Shown piece after piece: positions 1-11,247 of a stretch of 64,000 bases of DNA. Position numbers and translations under genes: made by a program. Source of the stretch: Calycina herbarum (taxonomy: Eukaryota; Ascomycota; Leotiomycetes; Helotiales; Pezizellaceae); the NCBI GenBank assembly GCA_001414485.1, contig LLEY01000096.1, positions 62,001-126,000 of the forward strand, written 5' to 3'. Within the stretch, counting starts at the first letter, position 1. Each line of letters starts with the position of its first letter. The notes below the pieces were generated by a model. The model did not search any database, had not been told where the DNA came from, and worked only from the letters and a program-made list of their open reading frames with translations.

Positions 1-1619
1 AGGTTAACGTTTACTTAGTATACCTTTATAACGCGATATTCTAGCTAATTTATAGAAAATAACCGAGCTAGAGGAATTAGTACTTATTTAACATATCCTC
101 GACCTAACTATAAAAGGATTTCCTCTATAGATATCTATAGTTAAGAATATAGTAAATCGACTTCTTAAAGTACGTAACGCGCTACGTATTAGAACGTGTT
201 AGGCTTCTAACTTTATTAAGCGCTGTCTAGAACTCTAGACACGCTTTTAATAAAAATACAACTACTAAAGAGCTAAGTACGAAGACCTAGAAGTTATTCG
301 TAGCTGGTTTAAGCTTATATAAAGCATAGTAGCGAAGTATAGAATCTACGATATAGATATCTATAACTTTAATAAGACTAGGTTTATAATAGGTGTTATC
401 TTAACTACGATAGTTATTATAAGCTTAGAAGAACGTGTAAGAGTAAAAAGAGTATAGCCTAGTAATCGGGAATAGGTTATAGTAATCTAAGAGGTTAATA
501 CCTAAGACTAGAGTATTCTACTATTTATAATTATTACTATGAAAAATCATCTTACTTCTTAGTACTAAAATAGTAGATTTCTACTTAACTAGGTAATTAC
601 TATTACTAAAAATAGTTAGATAATAAATAAGAAAGATATAGATTAGATTTAATATTTTAAGAAGTATACTAAGTTCTAATCTATTAGTAGTTATCGTCTA
701 TTAGTCTTCGACAGCTATAAAAGCTACTACTCTAACGAGTTTAAGGAATATTATAAGGAAAATAACATTGTTACTCTTTATATACCTGCTTATTCTTCTT
801 ATATACTCTAGCTACTCGATGTTAGCTGTTTTAGCTCTTTAAAAAAGGTATATAGTTAGTAAATTAAAGATATAATATAGGCTTAGATTATCTATATTAC
901 TAAGGATAATTTCTTTCCTATCTTCTACGCTGTATTTAATATTATAATAATAGAAAGTAATATCTAAGGAGGGTTCTAAGAGGCTAGGCTTCTTCTATTT
1001 AACCTAGAAAGTGTGATTTCTATACTTAATCTTAAGCTAAAGACGCTAACGCCTTCAAACTCCCCCCTATGTTCCGCTTAGCCTTAGGTTTCCTAGATAC
1101 TAAATAACTCTACTAAAGCCTTATTATAGACTATATTTATTAAAGATCGAATTTCCTACTACTAAAGTAGCTCTCTAACCCCTATTTACGAGGTTATTAA
1201 CTAGTTTATAAAAGGTATATTAAAAGCTAAGAACTAGAGACTTCGATAAGTAAATAAAGTACTAAGTAAGCGCTATAGAGCTAAAAAAACACGTCTATAG
1301 TAAGGAGGATCACTTAGCTAATAGGAAGCGTAGGACTTACAGGATAATAGAGACGTTAGTAAGTAGGTAATATAGGAAATAAAGAGAAGTAGTAGTCGGA
1401 AGCTAAGGGAAGAATCACGTGTATAGCGCTATAGTAACTACGGAGAGACTGGTTATAATACGCGTACTTATAATATTATAGAAGAAGTATCTAAGAAAGA
1501 GATTTCTAAGTAGTTTTAATTAATTAGAGGCGTTATAGTAGAGTTACTATAATTTTAATCGTAAGCGTGGAAAATTTTAGCCGGTTCGCTTGTTTAGCCG
1601 GTTCGCTATATATACACGT
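1..1619 (+). mobile_element. pogo/Fot1-type DNA transposon, 3' part, RIP-killed
   Basis: Reading through stops on the plus strand gives a Tc1/mariner-superfamily pogo (DDE_1) transposase. The first catalytic block reads YNFNKTRF at about 362-385, where families usually have NFDETGF, so the catalytic Asp codon at 371-373 is now Asn. A second block near 710 keeps its Asp (DSYKSYYS for D-G/S-H-x-S-H-H-S), and a third (LLDVSCF) lies near 815. The C-terminal CCHC zinc knuckle at 1430-1471 has exact CX2CX4HX4C spacing but all four ligands are Tyr. The element ends ...ACGT at 1619, followed by TA (1620-1621), the expected TA target duplication. The terminal sequence contains a repeated GCCGGTTCGCT motif. 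The 5' end lies before the window. Confidence 0.8.
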
Positions 1620-1621
1620 TA

Positions 1622-4480
1622 CACTTATATAAAATTAAGCTAAAAGTCTAGAAGTAGATAGTTATATAAACTTCTCTATTAATTACTAGCCTGTCTTTAT
1701 AAAAGCCTTCTAGATAATAACGAATAAGTTTTATTAAAATATATAAGTATTCTTAGCTAGCTTATAAGATATTACTAAAGTACTTAAGAAGATAAAGAAG
1801 ACGAAGATAGATTCTTAAACAAAGCTACTACTATAGTTCTAGGATTATCTTAGCATCTTTAGCTTAAAAGACTTAGATAAAGTGTCTTCTTTATAAGGCG
1901 ATAAAATAGACTACTAGATTAAACTTATAAAAGAAGATAGAAAGAAAGCTATAGTCTCTTAGAGACCGCTCTATAATATATCTTTTAATAAACTTCTTAT
2001 TCTTCGAAGAACACTTATAGAGTATATAGATAAAAGCTAGATTCGAGTTAGTAACTCTTCTACTACTGTCTCTATACTCTTTATATAAAAGCTAGAAAGA
2101 GGTCTATAGTTCTATATCGATTACTATACTTTAAATAAAGTTATATAAAAGGACTAGTATCTACTTCCTCTGATCTACGAAATCTTATAACGAGCTAGGA
2201 AGGTAAAATAGTATATAAAACTTGACGTAAGCTAAGCTTTTTACTAAATCTAGATTATAAAAGAAGATAAATAGAAGATAGCTTTTTATATAAGATATAG
2301 ATTATATAAATAGATAGTTACCTCTTTTAGACTTATAAATATACTAAGTACGTTCTAAAAATACGTTAACTAGACGCTATAGAAATACCTAGACAACTTC
2401 TGCTCTGCTTACGTAGACGATATTCTAATCTTTATAAATAGAACCTTCGAAGAATATAAAGAATAAGTTAAGCTTATTCTAAAGAAGCTTAATAACGAAG
2501 AACTCTTATAACTCTATATCTTCTTTTAAAAAAACAACTTATCTACTGAATATAACTATAAAATCTATAATAAAGAGATACTAGCTATTATATAGTATCT
2601 AGAGACTTAAAATCCTAAGTTATAAAACGTAGATAGCTTTAAAATTTAAATAGATTATAAGAACCTTAAGTACTTTATAATAGTTTAGAAGCTTATAGAA
2701 TAATAAATATAATAGTCTCTAGCTCTCTTAAAGTATAACTTTATAATTATATATATTAAAAAGAAAGATAATATTCGAGTAGACGCTCTTTTATAACGAG
2801 AATAAGATATACTAGACAACGCTATAGACGAACGAATTAATTATTATATAAAGTAACTTCTTAAGTTTATAAAAAAAGAAGAACAGACTCTAGAGATTAT
2901 AAAAGCGAACCTAGTATAGATGTAAGAAGCTATATAGACATAAGAAGCTATATAGACGTAAGAGACAGTTTTAGATAACGAAAGAACTCTCTAAGAACTC
3001 TAGATAATAGCTGAAGAAGCAGACGCTAATCTTTAAGTAATAAAAGACACTATATAATAAAGCAAAAGAACGTTCTCTACTAGCTTAAAGCTTAAGGTAT
3101 TAATATCTAAATATACGCTTATAAACAAAGGAAAGCTAAAGTTTAAAGACCGGTTATAGATTCTAAATAATAAAAGACTATATATAAAGATAATCTAGTC
3201 TATATATAATTTAAAGCTCTATAGTTACTCTAGACGAGAAAGTATAGCCTAGATCCTCTTATAATAATACTTCTAGCCTTAGATATTATAAGACGTTTAA
3301 AGGTTTATATAAAACTACGACGCTTATAAAAGAAATAAAGCTTAAAGAGACGTATAACAAGGATTCCTAAAGCCTTTACTAGTCTTAAACCGAATCTAGA
3401 GCGAAATTTTAATAGACTTTATAGTCGAGTTACTAGAAAGTAACGAATATACGAACATAGTTATAATTATAGATAGGCTAAGAAAAGGAATAATCTATAA
3501 TAGCTTTAAGAATATTATATCTAAAACAGTTACTAGATAGTTTATTTAAACCTTCTATCGAAAGCACTATCTACTAAAAGTAATAGTATTAGATTAAAGA
3601 ACGTAGTTTATAAGCTATCTTTAGATAAGAGTATATTCTCTCTTAGGAATTACGTAAAAGCTTTCTACTACTTTTTACTTAGAAATAGACAGATCTATAG
3701 AATAAATAAACTAGACAGTAGAAACCTATCTATAAATGTTCGTAGATTACGTTTAAGACAACTAGAAAGAACTACTACTATTCGTAGAATTAGTAATTAA
3801 TAACTAAATAATATCAGCTATAAAAGTAAGCTCTTTCTTTCTCGAATATAGATATTACACCGAGTCTCTAGATATCTAGTATAAACTCTCGAACGAAGCT
3901 ATACTACGATTACTAATTTAAAAAGCTAATATAATTATATAAAAGCTTAAAAAAGTATAGGAATAGATATAGTTAGTAATAGCTACTATATAATAAATAA
4001 TAGAAGACGTTATAAATAAAAGAAGATAATAAGTACTAAGCTTTAAAGCTAGAGACAAAGTCGAGCTAAATCTACGAAACGTTTATATAATAAGAAAGTT
4101 AAAGAAGCTTAATACGAAGTAGACTAAATATATAGTACTAGAAGTAATTAAGACGTATAGTTATCGCTTAGATACTCCTCTTAGAATCTACGACGTATTC
4201 TACTTCTAGCTTTTATAACTAGTCTTAAACAACCTACTACTAAGTTAAGTTTAAGACGACGATTAACCTAGACTAGAGATTCTCGAAGATAACTAGGAAT
4301 ACGTAGTAGAAGCAATTCTTAACAAACGTAGAGAACGAGGACGTATAAGTAAGCTACTAGTAAAATAGAAAGAATATACTAAGCTAACCTAGAAGCTTTA
4401 AGACGCTCTAGAAAATATAAGAGCTTACGACCTCTAGAGAATAAAAGAGAGAGTAATATAACAGTTTATACCCGAAGAGT
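1622..4480 (+). mobile_element. Ty3/gypsy chromovirus polyprotein relic (RT, RNase H, integrase, chromodomain)
   Basis: Read through many TAG/TAA codons, the plus strand keeps the order of a chromovirus pol. Reverse transcriptase runs about 1,960-2,530, with the active-site YVDD at 2410-2421. RNase H follows with YNKEILAII near 2,560. Integrase has DFIVEL (Asp codon 3415-3417), a second Asp near 3,592 (family D-x-G-x-Q-F) and the final Glu near 3,700. A chromodomain-like tail (EYVVEAILNKRRERGR) spans about 4,285-4,445. The RT thumb and connection segment appear deleted between about 2,520 and 2,560. The LTR probably starts near 4,500 (TAACAGCCTCGG), but I could not pair it with a second copy. 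The pogo element ending at 1619 sits directly upstream, so it probably inserted into this element. Confidence 0.82.
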
Positions 4481-5289
4481 ACTCGGTCTACCGACCTTCG
4501 TATAAACACGTGACCTTACGTAACAGCCTCGGCAATTACCTCACTTGTAATTACCTTACTTAGTAATTATCTTACTAATCTATAATAAGAGCTTAAGGTT
4601 TACTACCTCGGTAATTACCTTAGTAATAGAAGTTATAACAAAAGCTATAATAAGAGCTATAATAATATCTTAGTTCCTTATAGCTTATACTTACTAAGGA
4701 ACCTCGAAGTAAGAGATATAAGATCTCTTCTCTTATACGAGGAAAGAGGTTTTATACGTATAAGCTATATATAATTACTAGTTATTAGAACGTTATTAGA
4801 ACCTCTTACGTCGAGGTTATATAAAGTTATATAAAGTTACGCTTTATACGAAGGTTAGTAGACTAAGTACTTCTTTAGATATAAACCGTTATACTAGAGT
4901 AATACGTTTTTATAGTTCGTAGCTAGGTTAGTAAGTATATTACCTATTTATAAGAGATTTATACTAATAAGTCTACTAAAGATCAAAAGAGCGAATAGAC
5001 GACGTATTTTATCGATATTAATTCTCTTACGCTTTAGAACGTCTTAAGAAAGGTCTTTTATAATATTACTAGGATTAGTATTAAGAAGAAAAAACTCTCG
5101 ATAAGGATTTCTTCTTTGATTCTAACAAAGTAGTAACTTATTACTTTAGATCGAATAGAATATCTTATATAACTTTTCCTCTAAATTTAAGTTATACTAT
5201 AACTAGAATAATATCGACTCTTTAGACTAGATAAGCTACGAATATATCTAACTTCTTATTAACTACGTTAAGTTATCTTATATAGACAC

Positions 5290-6691
5290 TACTACGTAGT
5301 AACTTATTTTACTTCTAAGAAGTAAAGAGATTACTTATAACCTACTCTAAGCTCTTTTCAAACTAAATACTCTAGTCTATACTATATATAAAGAGACTAA
5401 AAAGCTAAGATATATCGGATATAAGTCTAGCGAAGCGGAGACTATTTTAAAGAGTTAGAATACTTCTATATTAAAGGAAACTATGTCGTATTTAATAGGA
5501 AAGTTCTAGGATCGATATATAGGAATTAATATTCGACGACGTATCTACTACCGAGCTAGACGAATCCACTCTTAAGAAGAGTACTAAGATTTATAGATTA
5601 GATACTAAAGACTTTCTAATATATAGTTCTACTATACTAGGTTTTAGTCTAGAAGACCGGTTATAACGTAAGTATTATACTTCTATCTTTTCGTATATCT
5701 ATTACTAACCTTTTTATAGTAGAGTTTATAGTCGCTGATATCTTAGATATCTACTAGAATAAGTCTATTTTAGCTAACTTATAATCTTATTAGAATCGAA
5801 GATACTTATTTAAGCTCTAATAACTTAATACTCGTAAGAGAGAGTCTATATATTTAATAACTTTGTTAAGAGTAAAGGCCGTGGTCTAAATATACTTTTA
5901 TAGTAGATAGACTAGTTCTAAGTCTAAGTAGAAGTAATACTAATATACGCGATAGCGAGCTACCTAGCGTAGAAAAGACTATAACTACTAAGGTACTCTT
6001 CGAACTCTTTTACAAAGCTCTTTTTATAGTAAGTATTATAAGAGTACCTAGTATTAACTAAAGCTAATCTTAAAGTCTCTACTATAAACCTTAGCTATAA
6101 CCCGGCTATCTTTAATAAGTAATTAACGGGATTTTTTAATTTAGCTAGCTATTAGAACGCTTTACTACTTCTTAATAAAGCCGATGTATTTTTCTACTAA
6201 TAGTCTAAAAATTATTAATATAACTCTCTTATCGCGGTCTTTTTATATAAGCTCGAGTATTTTTAAGAGATTATACTACTTACGACTAATTAGGTAAGAG
6301 ATTTCAACTACGCTATATAAAGCCGAATATATATTAGAATTTCCTATAAACTCTTAGAATATAATACTAGGAAAAGAATCTAAGATAATTTTTTAATAAA
6401 TATAGAGAGTATGTCGATAGCTTATAATACTAAAGAACTTAAACGTCTAGTAATATATAACCTTAATAGTCGATAGATAAGTTACCTTTAATAGAAGCTA
6501 GAGAAGGTTCGTTTAATAACCGATGTCTCTCTATAGATTAAGAATATAATACGTATAGTAAATACGTTAGTAAACTATAATAAGACAAGCTTATCTATTA
6601 CTTATATATAGACGGTTCTTAATATTAGAAAAGTTTTTAAAAACGATTTTAAGAGAATAGAAGAAACTAATAATATAGAGTTATACTTTTA
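5290..6691 (+). pseudogene. RIP-destroyed fungal AAA+ ATPase (DUF7025/AAA type)
   Basis: A continuous plus-strand frame interrupted only by TAG/TAA matches the large fungal AAA+ ATPase family in which an N-terminal DUF7025 region precedes one ATPase domain. Visible pieces are GFSLED near 5,640, GRGLNILL near 5,885 (just before where Walker A should be; Walker A itself is not readable), Walker B as LLLLNKADVFF near 6,160-6,195 (family usually LLLLDEADVFL, so Asp to Asn and Glu to Lys, both G to A), and LTTN-V-DF-YAI-SRI near 6,260-6,320. The C-terminal region has LNSRQI near 6,470 and IQTVLN near 6,610, ending with a stop at 6689-6691. There is probably a frameshift near 5,500. This is a host-type gene inside a transposon island; the assignment is from memory of the family. 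Confidence 0.65.
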
Positions 6692-7330
6692 ACTATTACT
6701 AGAAGTATTATATCTATTAAAGAGAATATCTTAATTAATACTTATAGTCGTTTATATATCTATCTTTTAGGTTATTACGTATTATAAGTTAACTAGTCTA
6801 CTATTTCTAATAAGAATTCTAAGCCTAGTTAGATTAATCTATTATTTAATTAAATTAATCTTAGTTAGAAAAAGTATAATATTTAGACAAGGTAGAGAAG
6901 AGAGATTTATATATACTAACTAGTTTTATAAATAGCTTCGATTAATTAAAATACTTTTCTTACTATATTCTATAATAGATCTCTAAATATTTACTAGTTA
7001 CCTTAGTCGAATACTACTAGAGAATCGTCTATAGTCTACTGAATATCTATAACTTAAAGCTTATAGTAACTATTCTCTTACTTATTAGCTAGTCTCTTCT
7101 ATAGTAGATAACTAGGCAAGGATATTATATAAAAGACAGTTACTTATAGAAAAGAAATAGCTAAAATAAGAAACCTTTTAAAATTTATTTAGTAATAACT
7201 ACTTTTTAGTAATAGCTACTATTAAGTAATAGCTTTAAAAATGTTTCTAGATTACTATTTCTACTAGCTTACCTAGGCTTTAAAGCTTAGTAGTATATAT
7301 AGTCGCTCTTTTATAATATTTAATAAAATA

Positions 7331-7466
7331 TATTAGGAAATAATAAAGATTAGAAGACGTTATCTATTAAAGTCTATTCTACGACGAGCTTAAGTATAGT
7401 ATTCTTATATAATATTATACTATACTATATAATATTATATATAGAGGCTAGAATCGAATTCTAATA
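7331..7466. repeat. 5' LTR (136 bp)
   Basis: Direct repeat partner of 8917-9052, same length. Differences seen are mostly C/T and G/A transitions, as expected from independent RIP hits. It is preceded by the target duplication AAATA. Confidence 0.85.
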
Positions 7467-8159
7467 CTCTTTCTCTCGAAGCTAGTTTCTATAAACGTAG
7501 CTATTCCGCTACTTAGAAGACTTAAAAGTACTTTAAAAGTAGAACTAAAAGAACTTTAAATATCTCTGAAAAAACGTCTTAAAGAAAGAGCTCTTATCTA
7601 TCTTATATATTTACCTCTTAAAAGTAAATCTCTATCTACCTCTGTCTCTATATTAGTATCGACGAATTCGATCTTATATAAAGGAAGTCGAGTTAGCGAA
7701 GTCGAACTTATATAAAAGAAGTTAAAAGTATAAAAAAAGAAAGCTAAATCGTAAAGAAGAATTACTAGTAACTGCTTCTCTAGAATAGCTTCTAAGAGAC
7801 TTTATAATCGTACTTCGTACTTCTCTAGAGTTCTAATCGCTCTCTAGTATTATCTCTTCTCTAGATTATAACTAGGTTCTCTAGTATCGTACTCTATACT
7901 TCTCTAGAGTATATCCTCTCTAGTATTATACTTCGTACTCTCTCTAGAGTATAACTTATCTACCTAGAGTATTCGTCTACGACTTCTTCTCTCTCTATTT
8001 CTCTATATCTCTCCCTCGAATATCAGATGTATAAGAGAACCTCGTAGAAAACCTAGTAGACGAAACAACCTATATATATTTATAAGAATTAGTTAAGAAT
8101 CGACGTTCGAGAACGAGAAGTTAAGAGAGAGAGATAGTAACTTTAAGAACTAAGACCGA

Positions 8160-8600
8160 GTAAATTCGAGGTAATTTTAGTAAGGAATTTATAATTTTAT
8201 ATCGTAGGCGTTAAGTTATATCTACCGAGTTATAGGAATCGAAGGAATACTCGCTTATAAGTAAAAGAAGCTTATATTTTAATAGATTTAACGTCGTAGA
8301 TATTAAATCGTATCTACTAAGTTATAGGAATCGAAGGAATACTCGCTTATAAGTAAAAGAAGCTCGTATTTTAATAAATTTAACGTCGCAGATGTCGAAT
8401 CGTGTCTACTAAGTTGTATTTAGTATTATAGACGTCGAACTATATCTGCCGAGTTGTAGAAATCGAAGGAATACTCGCTTATAAGCAAAAGAAGCTCGTA
8501 TTTCAATAGATTTAACGTCGTAGATATTAAATCGTATCTGCCGAGTTGTTAGAAAGGTTATAGACGTTGAACTATGTCTATAGAGTTATTAGAAAGAGAA
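8160..8600. repeat. Degenerate tandem repeat inside the LTR element
   Basis: A core containing AATCGAAGGAATACTCGCTT begins at 8237, 8329 and 8461. The spacing is 92 then 132 bases, the second unit carrying about 40 extra bases. Each core is followed by AAAAGAAGC and an AACGTCG-GA-AT block, and a shortened fourth unit follows. Function unknown. Confidence 0.75.
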
Positions 8601-8916
8601 GAGGTAAAAGAAGATACTTTCTTACTCGAAGCGGTCGTTAAGTCTTTGCTCTAACTTAGAGTGATTTATAATACCTCTAGGTATAGAAGAGAGGATTCCT
8701 TACTCGAATTACTACTGTCTCTCTAGAATCGGTTAATAGAGCTTATAGCCTTACTCGCGAGCCTATTGTCTTATCTAAAAAGTAACTAGCTCTCTTAGAA
8801 AGATAATACGAGAAGGCTTCTATTTAGCTTATTTATAGTATATAACGAAGACAAAGCTAATAGTCTCTAGAATACTCTCTATATAAGTAGATTAGACTAT
8901 ATCTAAGCTTATAATC

Positions 8917-9052
8917 TATTAGGAAATAATAGAGATTAGAAGATATTATCTATTAAAGTCTATTCTACGACAAGCTTAAGTATAGTATTCTTATATAATA
9001 TCACGCTATACTACGTAATATCACGTATATAGGCTAGAATCGAATTCTAATA
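8917..9052. repeat. 3' LTR (136 bp)
   Basis: Direct repeat partner of 7331-7466. Several CAC/TAT and CG/TA differences show it took fewer RIP mutations than the 5' copy. It is followed by AAATA. Confidence 0.85.
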
Positions 9053-9660
9053 AAATATATAATTATTCTATCTAGGATCTACGTAACTTCTAATTAAATT
9101 ATCGAATTATACTACGCTAAGAAATATAGTAGCTAATAAGAATATATTTTCTAGTACTTAGAAACTTATAATATTTATAAGTACTAGTATATATACTATA
9201 ATTAGCTTACTAAAACGAAGAGAATACTAACTCTAGTAATATATTATAACGACTAAGAAGCTTATATAAGATTATTTTATATTCTATAATAGTGATTTAA
9301 AATTTAGAGTTAGTATTTTATTATTTTTATCTTAGAATATAACAGCTAGTTTTTAAGCTATATAATTACTTAACTATTAATATAAAAAGACTTAAAATTT
9401 TTACTAATACTTAGAATTAGTAGATAGATACTTAGTAAGTTAATTTAATTAGAAAAGAAAATAGCTTTCTAATAAGTAGATATTATAGAGAACGTAAGAA
9501 CCGAGCTAAATCGTAAGAAAATATATCTTAGAATCGGTATACGCTAAGTATATAAAATCTGCTAGTATAGATTTAGCTAGTATATATTATTTAGTTCTAG
9601 ATATTTTATTAACATATTTTATCTCTTATTTAATATTATTTTAAGATTTAGGAATATAAC

Positions 9661-10453
9661 AATGATTTGGCTATTTAAAAACTACTGCTGGACCGTATTA
9701 GCTTAGTGTTCCTGGCTATCGAGTTCCTACTAGTATATCTACCCGGGTCGAGTCCTTAATTTTTCCCAGGCCTAAAAGGCTTCGTGCTATAACCGTGAGA
9801 TGGGGCACAACTTCATCTCTACGGCCCCGAGGTGGATTGCTTTCATGTTTCTAGACGTAGTATATCGAGATTCGATTAGAAGGGGCGCTGAGCATTTGGT
9901 GAAAACTCTGCAACGAAGCCCTAGGGGTGTTGAAAGGATGCCCAAAGGCTTGAGAATGCACGCCGCGGGCGCTTGTGGAGGTGAGTCTCTGTGATAGTAC
10001 TCTCTGTAACTTCTGTGATGAGGCAAATATTACCCTAAGCCACTACTGATTTTGTTAATGCGCAATTTCTAAAGAACTGCTTGTGCCATTGCCTTTGGTT
10101 GGTTTAGCGCTTATTTTTTTGATGTTTGCCGCGAGGAGTTCTCTACCTCGCGATGGTATCTCATTTCAAGTCTTCTAGGCGGTATCACGTTATTGCACCT
10201 AGAATAGTTGTACTAAGCAGTTTTGCCAGTTATGTTACGCGCACTGGCATTCCGAGCATCAATTATGCTCGGAATGCCAGGATCTATACTACTATTGGCT
10301 CTCGTGGATCTTAGTGGGGCGGCGTGAATGGATCACCACGTTTCTGGAAAACAATGGCGGGCAACATGCTTGGTATAGATGAACTGATTGTCAGCGTGCT
10401 GATTCGGCTGGATTATCAAAACACAGAGAACGGTAAACGCAACTTATCTAGGC
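9661..10453. other. Intergenic, no gene recognised
   Basis: Normal-composition DNA after the transposon island. Short frames here have no recognisable features. It contains one perfect hairpin (10244-10280). Confidence 0.5.
10244..10280. repeat. Perfect 16-bp hairpin
   Basis: CTGGCATTCCGAGCAT (10244-10259) and its exact reverse complement (10265-10280) are separated by a 5-base loop. It lies about 170 bases beyond the stop of the DUF6601-like relic. There is no U-tract and fungi do not use hairpin terminators of the bacterial kind, so the role is unknown. Confidence 0.8.
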
Positions 10454-11017
10454 TTATAATGGAAGGGGAGTCGTAGCAACCTGATCAACCGCTAGCCCAA
10501 CCTGCATTGAATTCAATATGGTCGATATTATAGCAAAGATGAAGAGAATTGGCCCATAGAGCCTCGCGAAATAATCTCCATATTGACCATGGATTTGCTC
10601 AAAGTGGAATTTGCGGAGGAAGAATGGCGCGTAGAAGTTCAGACGGGAAAGCCTCAGCTCGCCATAGCTATATCGGGCCGATACGTTGGCATCCTTGATA
10701 TGGTCTAAGGCAGAAATGAAGCGACAGAAGACATTTCCCAGAATCTATACGAGAGCAAGTATTTGGGAAGAGGCTTGATGTATATTCGATCGTGGAACCA
10801 AACTAAATAGAGACGAGGTTCTTCGGTGATGATGATCTCACGACCTTTCACACGTTGTCGATGTAATGAACTGCGCTATCCTAGGAAGGTCGTTGAGCAT
10901 TAAACAAGGATGCCCAGGGAGAAAGGTATTTGTTTGTGCTGTGTCATCTTCAGCCTCAAGATCGGTACATAGCTGCTGGCTTTGGAGAAATGGGGGTGAC
11001 TCAAGAATGCGTTCCAT
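10454..11017 (-). pseudogene. DUF6601-like fungal membrane protein, internally deleted and frameshifted
   Basis: On the minus strand a start at 11017 opens a frame (MERILESPPFLQ...) that is lost around 10,860. A second frame (KGREIIITEEPRLYLVWF, then IKPLPKYLLSYRFWE) covers about 10,855-10,715. A third (SYGELRLSRLNFYAPFF, then YGPILFIFAIISTILNSMQ) runs about 10,695-10,454 and ends in TAA. The order and motifs (GREI-x-T..L-LVW..RI-IKPLP..LL...FW; YGELRLSRLN; C-terminal membrane segments) match what I remember of the fungal DUF6601 family. In intact members the FW and GELRLSRLN motifs are separated by about 60 residues that are missing here. Most likely a deletion plus frameshifts, so not functional. 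Name moderately sure. Confidence 0.55.
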
Positions 11018-11247
11018 TGTAGATAGAGGGGAGTATTGGATTCAAGAATTTATCTTCTGAAAAGAAATATGTTGGGGGCGGCTCAGCCTCAATTTGTGGC
11101 CCAGGCTGACTTTTTCAGCCACAGGCTTTTTGTGCAAAGTTGGCACCCATCCTTCATTACTACCATCTTTTGATTATCATCAAACACTCATCTCTGGTCA
11201 TCTAAATCTACAATTCAATCCGCTCAAAACATTGGTGGATTGCTACT

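Larger units (their letters stand above)
7331..9052. mobile_element. Short non-coding LTR element with intact LTR pair and TSD (TRIM-like)
   Basis: Two copies of a 136-bp sequence (7331-7466 and 8917-9052) are in direct orientation, begin TATTAGGAAATAAT and end GAATTCTAATA. The termini are the RIP-altered form of TGTTAG...CTAACA. The element is flanked on both sides by AAATA (7326-7330 and 9053-9057), a perfect 5-bp target-site duplication. The 1,450-bp interior has no reading frame resembling gag or pol in any frame I read; instead it holds CTCTAG-rich stretches and a larger tandem repeat. No clear primer-binding site or polypurine tract is visible, though RIP may have erased them. It is either a TRIM-type non-autonomous element or an internally deleted, probably Copia-like, element. 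Confidence 0.85.
1..9660. mobile_element. RIP-degraded AT-rich transposon island (left)
   Basis: The whole stretch is AT-rich and dominated by TpA. The first 60 bases contain no CA and no TG while CpG still occurs, and this holds through most of the island. That is the expected product of classical RIP (C to T at CpA on either strand). No long open frame survives, but translation through TAG/TAA codons reveals recognisable transposon and gene relics, listed separately. The edge is sharp: ordinary composition with TG and CA resumes at about 9,660. The stretches 4,480-5,290 (probably the Ty3 LTR), 6,692-7,325 and 9,058-9,660 show nothing I can name. Confidence 0.9.

Noticed and set aside
9730..9770. 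tRNA-like string CCCGGGTCGAGTCC resembling a T-arm
   Set aside because: No acceptor stem, D-arm or anticodon arm could be folded around it.
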